From: Micromonospora parathelypteridis
GTDB lineage: Bacteria; Actinomycetota; Actinomycetes; Mycobacteriales; Micromonosporaceae
Length of the DNA stretch: 64,000 nt
NCBI RefSeq assembly: GCF_014201145.1
Contig: NZ_JACHDP010000001.1
Location: forward strand, 4,650,001 to 4,714,000
Reading direction: 5' to 3'
The position numbers were made by a program, and so were the translations under genes. Shown here in pieces: positions 1-8,886 of the stretch. How positions within the stretch are numbered: position 1 is the stretch's first letter; each line of letters starts with the position of its first letter. Below the pieces are notes generated by a model. The model was not told the DNA's origin, made no database searches, and worked only from the letters and a program-made list of their open reading frames with translations.

Positions 1-558
1 CTCGCGTACGCCGTGGTGGTCATCCCCGCCGAGGAGGTCGACGCCCGCGGGCTGCACGTGTGCAACCTGGCCGCGATGCGCCGGGCGCTCGCCTCGCTCA
101 CCACGCGGCCGGAGTACGTGCTGACCGACGGCTTCGGCGTGGACGGCCTGGGGGTGCCGGGGCTGGCGGTGTGGAAGGGCGACCGGGTGGCCGCGTGCGT
201 CGCTGCAGCCAGCGTGCTGGCCAAGGTCACCCGAGACCGGATCATGGTGGAGATGGACGAGGTGTTCCCGGCGTACGGCTTCGCCGAGCACAAGGGCTAC
301 ATCACTCCGGAGCACTCCGCGGCGCTGCGCGAGCACGGGCCGTGCCGGGAGCACCGGTTCTCGTACGTCAATGTCGCCGCGGTCTCCGGCCGCGACGGTC
401 GGCCGCCGCGGGCCCGACGGCCCGGCGGTTACGGCCCGGAAGAGCCGATGGAGCGCTCCGGGGCGTCAGGGGGTACCGTCGGCGTGGCGTTGGGCGAGCA
501 GCCTCGGCCTCAGACGCCGGTGGGGGAAGATGTGGCCATGGAAGGCGGAGTGCGATGA
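1..558 (+). CDS. rnhB: Ribonuclease HII, C-terminal part (5' end outside window)
   Basis: The reading frame is open from the first base, so the start lies upstream. The visible 185 codons carry the C-terminal half of RNase HII, which cuts the RNA strand of RNA-DNA hybrids and removes misincorporated ribonucleotides. Typical motifs are VLTDGF (an active-site Asp), KGD, then [15 protein letters not shown] followed by MD, YGF, HKGY and a late HRFSY. After about residue 135 the tail is low-complexity and not conserved. Its TGA overlaps the ATG of the next gene (ATGA), so the two are probably translationally coupled. The rnhB-DUF2469 pairing is standard in actinobacteria. Confidence 0.93.
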   Translation, partial: LAYAVVVIPAEEVDARGLHVCNLAAMRRALASLTTRPEYVLTDGFGVDGLGVPGLAVWKGDRVAACVAAASVLAKVTRDRIMVEMDEVFPAYGFAEHKGYITPEHSAALREHGPCREHRFSYVNVAAVSGRDGRPPRARRPGGYGPEEPMERSGASGGTVGVALGEQPRPQTPVGEDVAMEGGVR

Positions 559-878
559 GCGCGGAAGATCTCGAGAAGTACGAGACCGAGATGGAGCTGC
601 AGCTCTACCGGGAGTACCGCGACATTGTCCGCCAATTCTCGTACGTGGTGGAGACTGAGCGTCGGTTCTACCTGGCCAACCAGGTCGACCTGCACGTGCG
701 CAACTCCGACGGCGAGGTCTACTTCGAGGTCGAGATGCACGACGCCTGGGTGTGGGACATGTACCGTCCGGCCCGCTTCGTGAAGAACGTCCGGGTGATG
801 ACCTTCAAGGACGTCAACGTCGAGGAGCTCGAGAAGCCGGACATCTCGCTCCCGGCCGACTCCGGCTTCGGCGGCTGA
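555..878 (+). CDS. DUF2469 family protein
   Basis: This 107-residue acidic protein begins [20 protein letters not shown] and contains YFLANQ-like and [16 protein letters not shown] segments typical of the actinobacterial DUF2469 family found next to rnhB. Its function is not established. It has no signal peptide or membrane segment and is probably cytosolic. The start is the ATG overlapping the rnhB stop. A GC-rich hairpin follows 22 bp after the stop and probably ends the transcript. The family call rests on length, sequence style and neighbour. Confidence 0.9.
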   Translation: MSAEDLEKYETEMELQLYREYRDIVRQFSYVVETERRFYLANQVDLHVRNSDGEVYFEVEMHDAWVWDMYRPARFVKNVRVMTFKDVNVEELEKPDISLPADSGFGG

Positions 879-900
879 TCGCACCCGTGCCGCCCGGCCG

Positions 901-925
901 CGCCACGGGCCCCCCACCCGTGGCG
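901..925. terminator. Bidirectional hairpin terminator
   Basis: CGCCACGGG and CCCGTGGCG form a perfect 9-bp stem with a 7-nt C-rich loop. It lies between the convergent ends of the DUF2469 gene and the molybdoenzyme gene. There is no T-tract, as is usual in high-GC actinobacteria. Confidence 0.6.
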
Positions 926-941
926 TAGCACCTGCCGCTGG

Positions 942-2084
942 TCACTCGGCCGGCACCACGACCTCGACCCGCTGCACCAGGTTGTTGGCGAAGCCGCCAC
1001 GGTTCCACGGTTGCTCGACCGGCTGGGTCCGCCCGGACGCGTCGGTCGCCCGCGCGCCGAGCACGTACCGACCGGGCGTCGCGACCCACTCGTGTCGCCA
1101 GCGCCGCCAGGCGAAGTCCCCGCCGCCCGCCGGGTCCAGTTCGGCCGGGGTCCAGCTCTCCCCGCCGTCGGTGGTCACCTCCACGGCGACCACCGGCGCG
1201 TGCCCCGACCAGGCCCGACCATCCAGGGTGCACGGCCCGGGCCGCACCACCCGGCGACGGGACATGAAGTCCGGAAAACCGGGCGGTCGGACCAACGCCC
1301 GCGGCTCGATCCGGGTGACCGGCACGCCCGGGTCGTCGGCGTCACGGCGCACCCGGTAGGCCACCGCGTTCTGGTAGCCCTCGAAGGGTTCGGTCCGGAC
1401 CTCGATGGAGTGGACCCACTTGACGTGCGCCATGCCATACCAGCCCGGCACGATCAGTCGCAGTGGCGCGCCGTGCTGCGGCAGCAGGGGAGCACCGTTC
1501 ATCTCGTACGCCAGCAGCACCTCCTCGCGCAGCGCGTCGGCGACCGGCAGCGCCCGCTGGTAGTCCTGCTCGATCCCGCGCTCGACCCCGTGATCCGCGC
1601 CGGTGAAGACCACGTCCACCGCGTCCGGCCCGAGGCCCGCCTCCCGCAGCAACGGCGCCAGCGGGGTGCCGGTCCACTCGGCGTTCCCGACGGCCTCGAC
1701 CAGCCAGGGCTGGCTCACCGGCCGGGGGTGCAGCAGGGCTCGACCGTTGCCCGCGCACTCCAGGGTCACCTGATGGGTGACCCGGGGCCGCTCGCGCAGC
1801 TCGGCAAGAGTGACCGTCAGCGGCCGGTTCACCGCGCCGCCGATGGTCAGCGTGTGCGTCGCCGCGTCGACCTCTGGGATGTCGTAGTGGATCAGCAGGT
1901 AGTGCAGCCCGGCGGGAGTGACGTCGTAGCGCAGCGCCTCCAACGGGATGCCGTGGTTGCGGGCGGCGAGCTGCAACTCCTCGGCGCTGATCGCCTCGTC
2001 CGGCTCCGCGAGCCGGGACGGCTCGCTCACGTCGGCCACCGTCGGCCCGTTGGGGGGCGACGTCCGGTCGTCGAGCGTGGTCAT
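942..2084 (-). CDS. Sulfite oxidase-like molybdopterin oxidoreductase
   Basis: This 380-residue protein matches the sulfite oxidase family. It has an oxidoreductase molybdopterin-binding domain (about residues 65-245) and a C-terminal Mo-co dimerisation domain (about 260-378). TLECAGNGR holds the conserved Cys expected to ligate molybdenum, and GAPLRLIVPGWYGMAHVKW is the family core. No heme domain is present, and I see no Sec or Tat signal, so it is probably cytosolic. The redox partner and substrate are unknown; sulfite is possible. It ends convergently with DUF2469 and is divergent from the M23 peptidase gene. Confidence 0.87.
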   Translation of the reverse strand: MTTLDDRTSPPNGPTVADVSEPSRLAEPDEAISAEELQLAARNHGIPLEALRYDVTPAGLHYLLIHYDIPEVDAATHTLTIGGAVNRPLTVTLAELRERPRVTHQVTLECAGNGRALLHPRPVSQPWLVEAVGNAEWTGTPLAPLLREAGLGPDAVDVVFTGADHGVERGIEQDYQRALPVADALREEVLLAYEMNGAPLLPQHGAPLRLIVPGWYGMAHVKWVHSIEVRTEPFEGYQNAVAYRVRRDADDPGVPVTRIEPRALVRPPGFPDFMSRRRVVRPGPCTLDGRAWSGHAPVVAVEVTTDGGESWTPAELDPAGGGDFAWRRWRHEWVATPGRYVLGARATDASGRTQPVEQPWNRGGFANNLVQRVEVVVPAE

Positions 2085-2215
2085 GCGGGCCTCCCCGGTC
2101 CAAACGGCGGCACCCGCCGTACGCGGCCCAGCCTAGGCCCTCCGCGCCGGCCCGAACACGGCCCGGGCAGCATCCTCGGTCCCCGGGCATAGCAGATCAT
2201 CGGCGCTTCTGGTGG

Positions 2216-2243
2216 TCGTCCACAGCGCCGCCGGTTGTCCACA
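2216..2243 (+). promoter_or_regulatory. Paired DnaA-box-like motifs upstream of the M23 gene
   Basis: TCGTCCACA (2216-2224) and TTGTCCACA (2235-2243) lie in tandem 19 bp apart. The second is identical to the high-GC actinobacterial DnaA box. They end 52 bp before the ATG of the M23 gene. A near-identical pair lies upstream of yraN (8692-8718) at the same distance and orientation relative to its gene. Regulation by DnaA or another factor is inferred. Confidence 0.45.
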
Positions 2244-2295
2244 GCCGGGTCGGCCGGGCGCGCGGACGACCCGGCCTCGGCACCAGGCTGCCGTC

Positions 2296-3120
2296 ATGAG
2301 ACCGCCATCCGCCCCGCGTACCGGGTCCATCAGCCGGACCGTGCTGCTCTGCGCCGCGTTCCCCCTCGCGCTGACCGTCCTGCTCTGCGGGCTGGCGGTC
2401 CTGGTCGCGGCGGTGCCCGGCCGCCCAGCGTCGAGGGCCGTGCCGGTGGCTGTCTCGGTGCCGGTCGCCGGGCCTGCCGCGGCGGGCGTCGGGCCGGGGC
2501 GGTTCCGCTCGCCGGTCGCCGGGCCGCTTCGGCCGGTGCGCCGGTTCGACCCGCCGCCCCGGCCGTGGCTGGCCGGGCACCGGGGCGTCGACCTGGCCGC
2601 ACCGCCCGGAGCGGTGATCCGCAGCGCCGGGTCCGGCATCGTGCTCTTCGCCGGCGTGGTGGCCGGCCGACCGGTGATCACCGTGGGACACGCCGACGGG
2701 CTGCGGACCACCCACGAACCGGTCCGACCATCCGTACACGCCGGCCAGCCGGTCACCGCCGGCGCGCCGCTGGGCGAGTTGCTGCCCGGGCATCCGGGCT
2801 GCCCGGCCGAAGCGTGCCTGCACTGGGGCCTGCGCCGGGGCACGGAATATCTGGACCCCCTGGCCCTGCTCGGCCTCGGCGCGGTGCGACTGCTTCCGGT
2901 CGACGGGGTCAGCGTCAGCGCTGGGCGAGCAGCGCCGGCAGCCGCACGGCCAGCCGCTCGTACTCGTCGGCGGTGTTGTAGACCTGGCCGGCGAGCCGCA
3001 GCCACCCCCGGCCGTTCCAGCACATCACCGCGACCTCGGCGGCGAGCCGTTCGCCGATCCGCGTCTGCAACGCCCGCGCCGCGTCGATGGTGGTGGCAGT
3101 CCCCGCCGGCAGCGGGATGA
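2296..3120 (+). CDS. M23 family peptidoglycan metallopeptidase
   Basis: This is an exported cell-wall hydrolase of the M23 (LytM) family. A hydrophobic segment at residues 17-38 acts as a signal anchor, followed by a Pro/Val linker. The catalytic domain (about 75-200) has HRGVDL (HxxxD zinc ligands) and CLHWGLRRG, the second zinc-binding region; the usual HxH is reduced here. The recognisable domain ends near LDPLALL (about residue 197). The frame then runs another 70 Arg/Pro-rich residues that overlap the convergent aminotransferase gene by 206 bp. That tail may be an artefact of a frameshift or a genuine overlap. An M23 gene just before rpsB is common in actinobacteria. Confidence 0.8.
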   Translation: MRPPSAPRTGSISRTVLLCAAFPLALTVLLCGLAVLVAAVPGRPASRAVPVAVSVPVAGPAAAGVGPGRFRSPVAGPLRPVRRFDPPPRPWLAGHRGVDLAAPPGAVIRSAGSGIVLFAGVVAGRPVITVGHADGLRTTHEPVRPSVHAGQPVTAGAPLGELLPGHPGCPAEACLHWGLRRGTEYLDPLALLGLGAVRLLPVDGVSVSAGRAAPAAARPAARTRRRCCRPGRRAAATPGRSSTSPRPRRRAVRRSASATPAPRRWWWQSPPAAG

Positions 3121-4096
3121 GGCGCAGAGACACCCCCGGCCCGCCGGGGTCGGGCAGTTGAGCGGGGGGCACCCCGAGAGCGTCCCCCACCACCCGTTGG
3201 CCGTACGCGGCGAGCGCGGCGTTGTGCGCCCGTACCCGGTCGACACCGAGACTGCGCAGCGTGAACAGCCCCGCCGGGGCGGCCAGCCAGGAGGTGTAGT
3301 CGAGAGTCGCCTGCCACTCGATCCGGGCCGGGAAGCCCGAGTCCTGCTCCCAGGAGACCACCAGCGGCTCGATCCGGTCCCGCCACCGCGGTGCCACCGC
3401 CAGCAGGGCGGTCCCGCGCGGCGCGTACGCCCACTTGTGCAGGTTGCCCACCCAGAAGTCGGCGCCGATGCTGCTCACCGTGGTGCCCAACATCCCGGGG
3501 GCGTGCGCGGCGTCCACCAGTACCGGCACGCCGTGTTCGCGCGCCACCCCGACGATGGCGGCGGTCGGGAAGAGCTTCGCGGTGGCCGAGGTGAGCTGGT
3601 CGACGACGAGCAGCCGGGTCCGTCCGGAGCGCAGGCCGGCACGGATGGTCTGCACGATCTGCTCGTCGGTGGCGGCCAACGGGATCGGCAGGACGCGGCT
3701 GACCGCCCCGGTGCGGCGGCACTCGCGCTGGATGGACAGGCTCACCGCCCCGTACCCGTGGTCGGTGCTGAGCACCTCGTCACCGGCTTGCAGGCCCAGC
3801 GACTGAAGCACCACGGCGACGCCGGTGGTGGTGTTGCCCACCAGGGCACTGCCGTCCGGGTCGGCGCCCAGGAACCCGGCGAGGTGCCGGCGGGTGTGCG
3901 CGATCCGGTCGACCAGCCCCTGGGTGAAGAAGCGCAGGGGGTTGGCCTCCATCTCGTCGCGCAGCCGCTGCTGGGCTCGCTGCACGCCGATCGGGGCCGC
4001 GCCGAACGAGCCGTGGTTGAGATGGCTGACCGCCGGATCGAGGGAGAACAGCAGGCGCGCGCCCGGGATCGGCTCAGGGGGTTGCGGGACGCTCAC
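2915..4096 (-). CDS. Class V aminotransferase (isopenicillin-N epimerase-like)
   Basis: This is a PLP fold-type I enzyme of 393 residues related to cysteine desulfurases and isopenicillin N epimerase. LNHGSFGAAP near the N terminus, VDAAHAPGM (cofactor Asp) and WVGNLHKWAYAPRG with the Schiff-base Lys are all present. The start is taken as GTG at 4096 (VSVPQPPEP), because upstream residues in the frame are Arg/Pro-rich antisense to the recombinase gene. The substrate is not predictable. The family also includes ergothioneine-type lyases, but no partner genes are nearby. Confidence 0.85.
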   Translation of the reverse strand: MSVPQPPEPIPGARLLFSLDPAVSHLNHGSFGAAPIGVQRAQQRLRDEMEANPLRFFTQGLVDRIAHTRRHLAGFLGADPDGSALVGNTTTGVAVVLQSLGLQAGDEVLSTDHGYGAVSLSIQRECRRTGAVSRVLPIPLAATDEQIVQTIRAGLRSGRTRLLVVDQLTSATAKLFPTAAIVGVAREHGVPVLVDAAHAPGMLGTTVSSIGADFWVGNLHKWAYAPRGTALLAVAPRWRDRIEPLVVSWEQDSGFPARIEWQATLDYTSWLAAPAGLFTLRSLGVDRVRAHNAALAAYGQRVVGDALGVPPAQLPDPGGPGVSLRLIPLPAGTATTIDAARALQTRIGERLAAEVAVMCWNGRGWLRLAGQVYNTADEYERLAVRLPALLAQR

Positions 4097-4140
4097 TTGA
4101 TGATCGTAACCGCCGGGGTTCCTCGCCCTCCGGCGCTTGA

Positions 4141-5112
4141 TCAGGCGCGCGGGTGCGCCTGCCGGTAGGCGGCACGCAGCCGCTCCGCCGAGACGTGCGT
4201 GTAGATCTGGGTGCTGGCCAGCGACGAGTGGCCCAGCAGCTCCTGCACGGCACGCAGATCCGCACCACCCTCCAACAGGTGAGTGGCGGCCGAGTGGCGC
4301 AGGCCGTGCGGGCTGGTCCGGGGTAGGCCGGCGGTCTGCGCGTACCCGCCGACGATCTGCCGCGCGGTCGTCGGGTTGAGCCGGCCGCCGCGCGCACCGA
4401 GCAGCAGCGCATCGCCCGAACGGGCGGCAACCAGCGTTGGCCGACCCTGTCGTAGCCAGTCGTCCAACGCCCTCTGCGCGGGCACCCCGTACGGCACCGA
4501 CCGCTCGCGCCCACCCTTGCCGAGCACCCGGATCACCCGACGGCCGTGGTCGACGTCCCCGACGTCCAGCCCGCAGGCCTCGCTGATCCGTACCCCGGTG
4601 CCGTAGAGCAGCTCCAGCAGCACCCGGTCGCGCAGCGGCACCGCCTCGGTCGCGGGCTCTTTCGCTGCGCCCGATGCCGACCCGTCCGGTGGTGGGTCCG
4701 CGACCGGTGCCTGCCGGGCCGGCGCCTCGACCAGGGCGGCGGCCTGGTCGGCGCGCAGAACGCTGGGCAGCTCCCGGTGTGCCCGAGGGCTGGCCAGCGC
4801 GGCGCCCACGTCGGCGGGGAGCAGCCCGGCCCGGTGCGCCCATGCGCTGAACGCCCGCGCCGACGCGGCCCGCCGGGCCAACGACGTGCGGGCCGCACCG
4901 ATGGTGCGCTGCCGCGCCAGCCAGCTGCGCAGCACCGACAGATCCACCTCGGCCAGGTCGACGCAGCCCATCCGCACGGCGTGGTCGAGCAGCGAGACGA
5001 GATCCGTGACGTACGCGCGGACGGTGTGCGCCGAGCGGTTACGAACCCGGGACAGGTGCTCGGCGAAATCGTCGACCGCGTCGCGCAACGCTGGCGGTAG
5101 CGCCTGGTGCAT
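4141..5112 (-). CDS. xerC: XerC/XerD-type tyrosine recombinase
   Basis: This site-specific recombinase probably resolves chromosome dimers at dif. From the ATG at 5112 it is 323 residues. The N-terminal SAM-like core-binding domain spans about 8-115 and the catalytic domain about 158-320. Catalytic residues are visible: R175 (GTGVRISEA), K199 (GKGGRERSVP), H269 and R272 (HGLRHSAATHLL), H295 (LLGHSSL) and Y304 (TQIYTHV). An Ala/Pro-rich insert at about 130-157 lengthens the linker. An ATG at 5145 would add 11 residues. The dprA neighbourhood supports a housekeeping role rather than a mobile integrase. Confidence 0.88.
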   Translation of the reverse strand: MHQALPPALRDAVDDFAEHLSRVRNRSAHTVRAYVTDLVSLLDHAVRMGCVDLAEVDLSVLRSWLARQRTIGAARTSLARRAASARAFSAWAHRAGLLPADVGAALASPRAHRELPSVLRADQAAALVEAPARQAPVADPPPDGSASGAAKEPATEAVPLRDRVLLELLYGTGVRISEACGLDVGDVDHGRRVIRVLGKGGRERSVPYGVPAQRALDDWLRQGRPTLVAARSGDALLLGARGGRLNPTTARQIVGGYAQTAGLPRTSPHGLRHSAATHLLEGGADLRAVQELLGHSSLASTQIYTHVSAERLRAAYRQAHPRA

Positions 5113-5284
5113 GGCCCGGGTGCTGCCCCGGCCCGGTCGGCTCATCGAGGCCGCACTGGTCGCGTCGGCGCGCTGGCCTGTCGATCGGCCCAGGCATCCC
5201 CAATGACAGCTGGCACGGCACCAGCCTACGGCCGATCGTCGTCCGTCACCGGCCACGATGATGCCGGTGTTCGTCCACCCCCGA

Positions 5285-5395
5285 CTAGCGGCGGTTGGTC
5301 CTCTTGACCAGGAGCGCGACCAGACCGCCAACGAGTGCGATGGACGCGACGAGACAGAACAGGACGGCGATGTGCCACGGCTTGATAGCGCCCAT
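5285..5395 (-). CDS. Small single-span membrane protein (36 aa)
   Basis: From the ATG at 5395 the frame encodes MGAIKPWHIAVL followed by a hydrophobic helix (about residues 8-31) and a basic RTNRR tail. The length and the GAIKPWH start resemble short membrane proteins that recur in actinomycete genomes, and the positive-inside tail is coherent. No function is known. The frame stays open upstream, but those residues look non-coding. It lies between xerC and dprA on the same strand. Confidence 0.55.
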   Translation of the reverse strand: MGAIKPWHIAVLFCLVASIALVGGLVALLVKRTNRR

Positions 5396-5508
5396 GACCG
5401 CGCACAGTACCGGCAGTGTCGGCTGACGGGGATCCCGAGCAGCTTCCGCGGGTGATCGCGTCCGGACGACCACCCAACTGGCCTGCCGCGACGCATCCGC
5501 GTGCGGCC

Positions 5509-6729
5509 CTAAGCCGACGCGGACGTTTCCGCCGCTGTAGCCGGCTTACCGCGCTTCGACTTGGCGGGCGGGGCGAGGGCGTAACCGTCGTCGCGGCGCA
5601 CCACCAGCGTCAACTCCTCCAGCAGGGACAGCTTGCGCAACGCCGTCCGTACGTCGACGCCAGCGCGGGCGGCGAGCCGGTCCACGCCCATCGCGCCCCG
5701 GCGGGGGAGCGCCTCCAGCAACGACCGCGCGTCGTCGTCGAGCGTGTCGGCGGGCCGCTGCGGTCCGCGTGCCAGCGGGGCCAGGTCCGTGCCGATCCGG
5801 CCCACCTCCTCAAGCACGTGCGCCACCCCGGTGACCAGCCGGGCCTTGGGGAACTCGCGGAGAAACTCGTGCGTGCCGACGGACATCGCCGAGGTCACCG
5901 GCCCGGGCACCACCATGGCCACCCGATTGGCGTAGATGGCCCGCCGAGCGGTCTGTGTCGCACCACTGCGCGCCGACGCCTCCACCACGACGGTGCCCAG
6001 GGTGCCTCCGGCGATCACGCGGTTGCGGATCAGGAACCGCGGCCGCAGTGGCTCGGCGCCGGGCGGCCACTCGCTGACCAACAGCCCGGTGTCGGCGATC
6101 CGGTCGAAGAGCCCGGCGTTGCCCATCGGGTACGGCCGGTCCAGCCCACAGGCGAGCACCGCGACGGTCAGCCCGCCCGAGTTGAGGGCACCCCGGTGGG
6201 CTGCAGCGTCGATGCCGAACGCGCCGCCGGACACGACGGTCCAGTCCCGTTCGGCCAGTCCATATCCCAGCTCGGTCGCCACGTGCTGGCCGTAGCCGGT
6301 GGCCGCCCGCGCTCCGACCACGGCCACCGAGCGCTCCAGGGCCTCGCCCAGCGGCCAGCTCCCGCGTACCCAGAAGCAGAGCGGCGGGGCGGTCTCACCG
6401 TCCACCCGGCGGGTGACGTCGGGCAGGTGCAGCGTGGACAGGCCGGCCACCCGCGCCGGCCACTCCTCGTCGTCCGGCGTGACCAGCCGGGCGCCGAGGC
6501 GGTCCGCCCGTTCCAGCGCCTCGGCCGCCACCGCCCGGGCGTCGCCGGCCGTCGACCGGGCGGCCACCGTGGTGTGCAGCCAGCCGTCCGGGCTGCCGCC
6601 GTCGAGCAGCAGGTCGAGCGTCGCCACCGGGCCGAGCCGTTCGACCAGTCGATGCACCGCGCGGGTGCCCGGCTCCGCCAGCCAGGTCAGTGCGACCCGG
6701 GCCAGCCTGTTCTCCTCGTCGGCGCTCAC
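5509..6729 (-). CDS. dprA: DNA-processing protein DprA
   Basis: DprA/Smf binds incoming single-stranded DNA and loads RecA during transformation. The protein has 406 residues. Its Rossmann-like core spans about 110-325, with SVAVVGARAATGYG, VVSGGAFGIDAAAHRGAL, PYPMGNAGLF and FLIRNRVIAGG. A C-terminal winged-helix-like domain spans about 335-390. The GTG start at 6729 overlaps the comM stop (GTGA), indicating coupling. Such genes are universal in actinobacteria even where natural competence is unproven. Confidence 0.94.
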   Translation of the reverse strand: MSADEENRLARVALTWLAEPGTRAVHRLVERLGPVATLDLLLDGGSPDGWLHTTVAARSTAGDARAVAAEALERADRLGARLVTPDDEEWPARVAGLSTLHLPDVTRRVDGETAPPLCFWVRGSWPLGEALERSVAVVGARAATGYGQHVATELGYGLAERDWTVVSGGAFGIDAAAHRGALNSGGLTVAVLACGLDRPYPMGNAGLFDRIADTGLLVSEWPPGAEPLRPRFLIRNRVIAGGTLGTVVVEASARSGATQTARRAIYANRVAMVVPGPVTSAMSVGTHEFLREFPKARLVTGVAHVLEEVGRIGTDLAPLARGPQRPADTLDDDARSLLEALPRRGAMGVDRLAARAGVDVRTALRKLSLLEELTLVVRRDDGYALAPPAKSKRGKPATAAETSASA

Positions 6730-8246
6730 GTCGCCTCCCCCGTCCGTAGTTGAAGCGCTTCCCGGACGTCGTCCAGATCTGGCCGCTCCCGCCCGTCCAG
6801 ATCGGCGATGGTCCAGGCCATCCGGATCACCCGGTCGAAGCCGCGTGCCGACAGCGAGCCCGAGTCGAGCCGGCCACGTAGTTCGGCGGTGACCCGGGCG
6901 GGCAGCCGCCACGGCGGTCGGCGCAGGTGCGGGCCTTCCACCTCGGCGTTGAGCCGCCGGCCGAGTCCGACCCAGCGGGTGGCCGCCGCCTGCCGGGCCG
7001 CCGCCACCCGGGCGGCGACCGTCGCCGAGGGCTCGGCCTCGCCGTCGGGTGCCATCAGCTCCGCCGCCCGCACCGGCATCAACCGCACCTGTACGTCGAT
7101 CCGGTCGAGCAGCGGCCCGGAGAGCCGGCCGAGATAGCGGCGGCGGGCCAGCGCGGTGCACTCGCAGTGCGAGTCCCCGGCCGGCTTTGCACACGGGCAG
7201 GGATTGGCGGCCAGCACCAACTGGGTCCGGGCCGGGTACACGGTGCCGCCCCCGCTGCGCGTCAGCTGGATGTGGCCGTGCTCCAGCGGTTGGCGCAGCG
7301 CCTCCAACGCGCCCTTGCTGAACTCGGGGGCCTCGTCCAGGAAGAGCACGCCGCGGTGCGCCAACGACACCGCGCCGGGTCGGGCCAGCCCCGAGCCGCC
7401 GCCGACCAGCGACGGCACGGTCGCGGTGTGGTGCGGCGCCTGGAACGGTGGGCGACGCAGCAACCGGCCGCCCGGCGGCAGCAGCCCGGCGACCGAGTGC
7501 AGCGCGGTGACCTCCAGTGCCGCGTCGTCATCGAGCTCGGGCAGGATCGACGGCAGTCGCTCGGCGAGCATCGTCTTGCCGGCGCCGGGGGGACCGAGCA
7601 GCGCCACGTGGTGCCCGCCGGCGGCGGCCACCTCCAGTGCCCGCCGACCCACCTGCTGCCCGGCGACCTCGGCGAGATCCGGCCCGTCGGCGGCCGGTGC
7701 CGGGGCGGCCGTCGGCGGCTCGATCAGCGGGGTGCCGTCGCGAACGAAGGCGACCAGCCGGTGCAGCGTGTCCACCGCTCGCACCCGTACCCCGGGGATG
7801 ACCGCGGCCTCGGCGGCGTTGCCGACCGGGACGATCACCCGCCCGACGCCGGCCTGGGCGGCTGCGGCGACCATCGGGAGCACGCCGCGCACCGGCCGGA
7901 CCGTCCCGTCGAGCCCCAGCTCGCCGAGGACCACCACCCCCTCCAGTGGGAGCAGCGGCAGCTCACCCGAGCCGCCGAGCAGAGCTGCGGCGATGGCCAG
8001 GTCGAAGGCCGAGCCGAACTTCGGCAGAGTGGCGGGCAGCAGGTTGAGGGTGATCCGCCGATTGGGCCAGCGCTGGCCGGAGTTGACCACGGCGGCGCGG
8101 ACCCGGTCGCGGGCCTCGTGCAGGGCGGTGTCCGGCAGGCCGGAGATCACCACCGCCGGTAGGCCGGCGGCCAGGTCGGCCTCCACCTCGACCAGATGAC
8201 CGGTGACCCCGACCAGCCCGACGCAGAGCACCTTCGCGTAGCTCAT
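6726..8246 (-). CDS. comM: ComM/YifB family Mg-chelatase-like AAA+ ATPase
   Basis: This hexameric helicase-like protein promotes branch migration during natural transformation in Gram-negatives. At 506 residues it is full length. The N-terminal Lon-S5-like domain ([13 protein letters not shown] to about 165) precedes the AAA+ core, with Walker [15 protein letters not shown], Walker [12 protein letters not shown] and sensor [12 protein letters not shown] Mg-chelatase C-terminal domain follows (about 400-505). A Cys pair around CPC and CEC is conserved in the family. It lies 31 bp after yraN and overlaps dprA, so the three form one operon. Confidence 0.95.
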   Translation of the reverse strand: MSYAKVLCVGLVGVTGHLVEVEADLAAGLPAVVISGLPDTALHEARDRVRAAVVNSGQRWPNRRITLNLLPATLPKFGSAFDLAIAAALLGGSGELPLLPLEGVVVLGELGLDGTVRPVRGVLPMVAAAAQAGVGRVIVPVGNAAEAAVIPGVRVRAVDTLHRLVAFVRDGTPLIEPPTAAPAPAADGPDLAEVAGQQVGRRALEVAAAGGHHVALLGPPGAGKTMLAERLPSILPELDDDAALEVTALHSVAGLLPPGGRLLRRPPFQAPHHTATVPSLVGGGSGLARPGAVSLAHRGVLFLDEAPEFSKGALEALRQPLEHGHIQLTRSGGGTVYPARTQLVLAANPCPCAKPAGDSHCECTALARRRYLGRLSGPLLDRIDVQVRLMPVRAAELMAPDGEAEPSATVAARVAAARQAAATRWVGLGRRLNAEVEGPHLRRPPWRLPARVTAELRGRLDSGSLSARGFDRVIRMAWTIADLDGRERPDLDDVREALQLRTGEAT

Positions 8247-8277
8247 GGCGCGTCACCGTTCCTTCGGGGTGCGCATC

Positions 8278-8637
8278 TCAGAACGCGCCCTTGAGGTGGT
8301 CGACCTGGGCGGGGCCGGCGTCGGGCAGCCGTACCGACAGCACGTCGAAACGCACCTCGTCGGCGGTCGTGCCGGTCTCGTCCAACCAACGCGCGGCGAG
8401 CCCCCGCAGCCGGCGGGCCTTGGACGGCACGACCGCCTCGGCCGGGGTGCCGAAGTCGTCGCCCCGGCGGGTCTTCACCTCGCAGAAGGCGAGCACGGGC
8501 CCGTCCCACGCGATGATGTCGATCTCCCCGGCCGAGCAGCGCCAGTTCCGGACGATCGGGCGCAGCCCTGCCTCGGTCAGGTGCCGGGCGGCGCACCGCT
8601 CGCCGTACGCGCCGACCGCCTGGTTCCGTTTCGTCAT
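8278..8637 (-). CDS. yraN: UPF0102 (YraN) family nuclease-like protein
   Basis: From the ATG at 8637 the protein is 119 residues, the usual YraN length. It has an Endonuclease_NS/Holliday-junction-resolvase-like core: [27 protein letters not shown] and [15 protein letters not shown], giving the E...D...ExK pattern of PD-(D/E)xK nucleases. Biochemical function is not established. It is the first gene of the yraN-comM-dprA operon. The longer upstream frame, Arg/Ser-rich and crossing the paired TTGTCCACA motifs, is not coding. Confidence 0.9.
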   Translation of the reverse strand: MTKRNQAVGAYGERCAARHLTEAGLRPIVRNWRCSAGEIDIIAWDGPVLAFCEVKTRRGDDFGTPAEAVVPSKARRLRGLAARWLDETGTTADEVRFDVLSVRLPDAGPAQVDHLKGAF

Positions 8638-8691
8638 GGCCGGCACGGTGCTCGACGAGGCGGGCGCGCCGCGACCCCGACGGCGGCTGCC

Positions 8692-8718
8692 TGTGGACAA
8701 CGGGTGCCTTGTGGACAG
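8692..8718 (-). promoter_or_regulatory. Paired DnaA-box-like motifs upstream of yraN
   Basis: On the minus strand the order is CTGTCCACA (8718-8710) then TTGTCCACA (8700-8692), 18 bp apart and ending 54 bp before the yraN ATG. This mirrors the pair upstream of the M23 gene. It suggests a shared regulator, possibly DnaA. Confidence 0.45.
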
Positions 8719-8886
8719 CCGCACGATCAAGCCCAACTGTGCTACGGCACCCCTGGTGCGGGCGGGCGTGGGAGCCCACGCAACGGGGTTCAGCGACTCA
8801 GCATCATGTGGTCATGGGCGGGTCGGCTCAGTCCCGGGCCGGGGTTGAAATGGCGCGGGAGCAGTCGGTCGCATACGGTGCCGGAC

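Noticed and set aside
4141..5112. Integrase of a mobile element
   Set aside because: The protein has XerC/D-type motifs and sits in a conserved housekeeping neighbourhood without tRNA attachment sites or phage genes.
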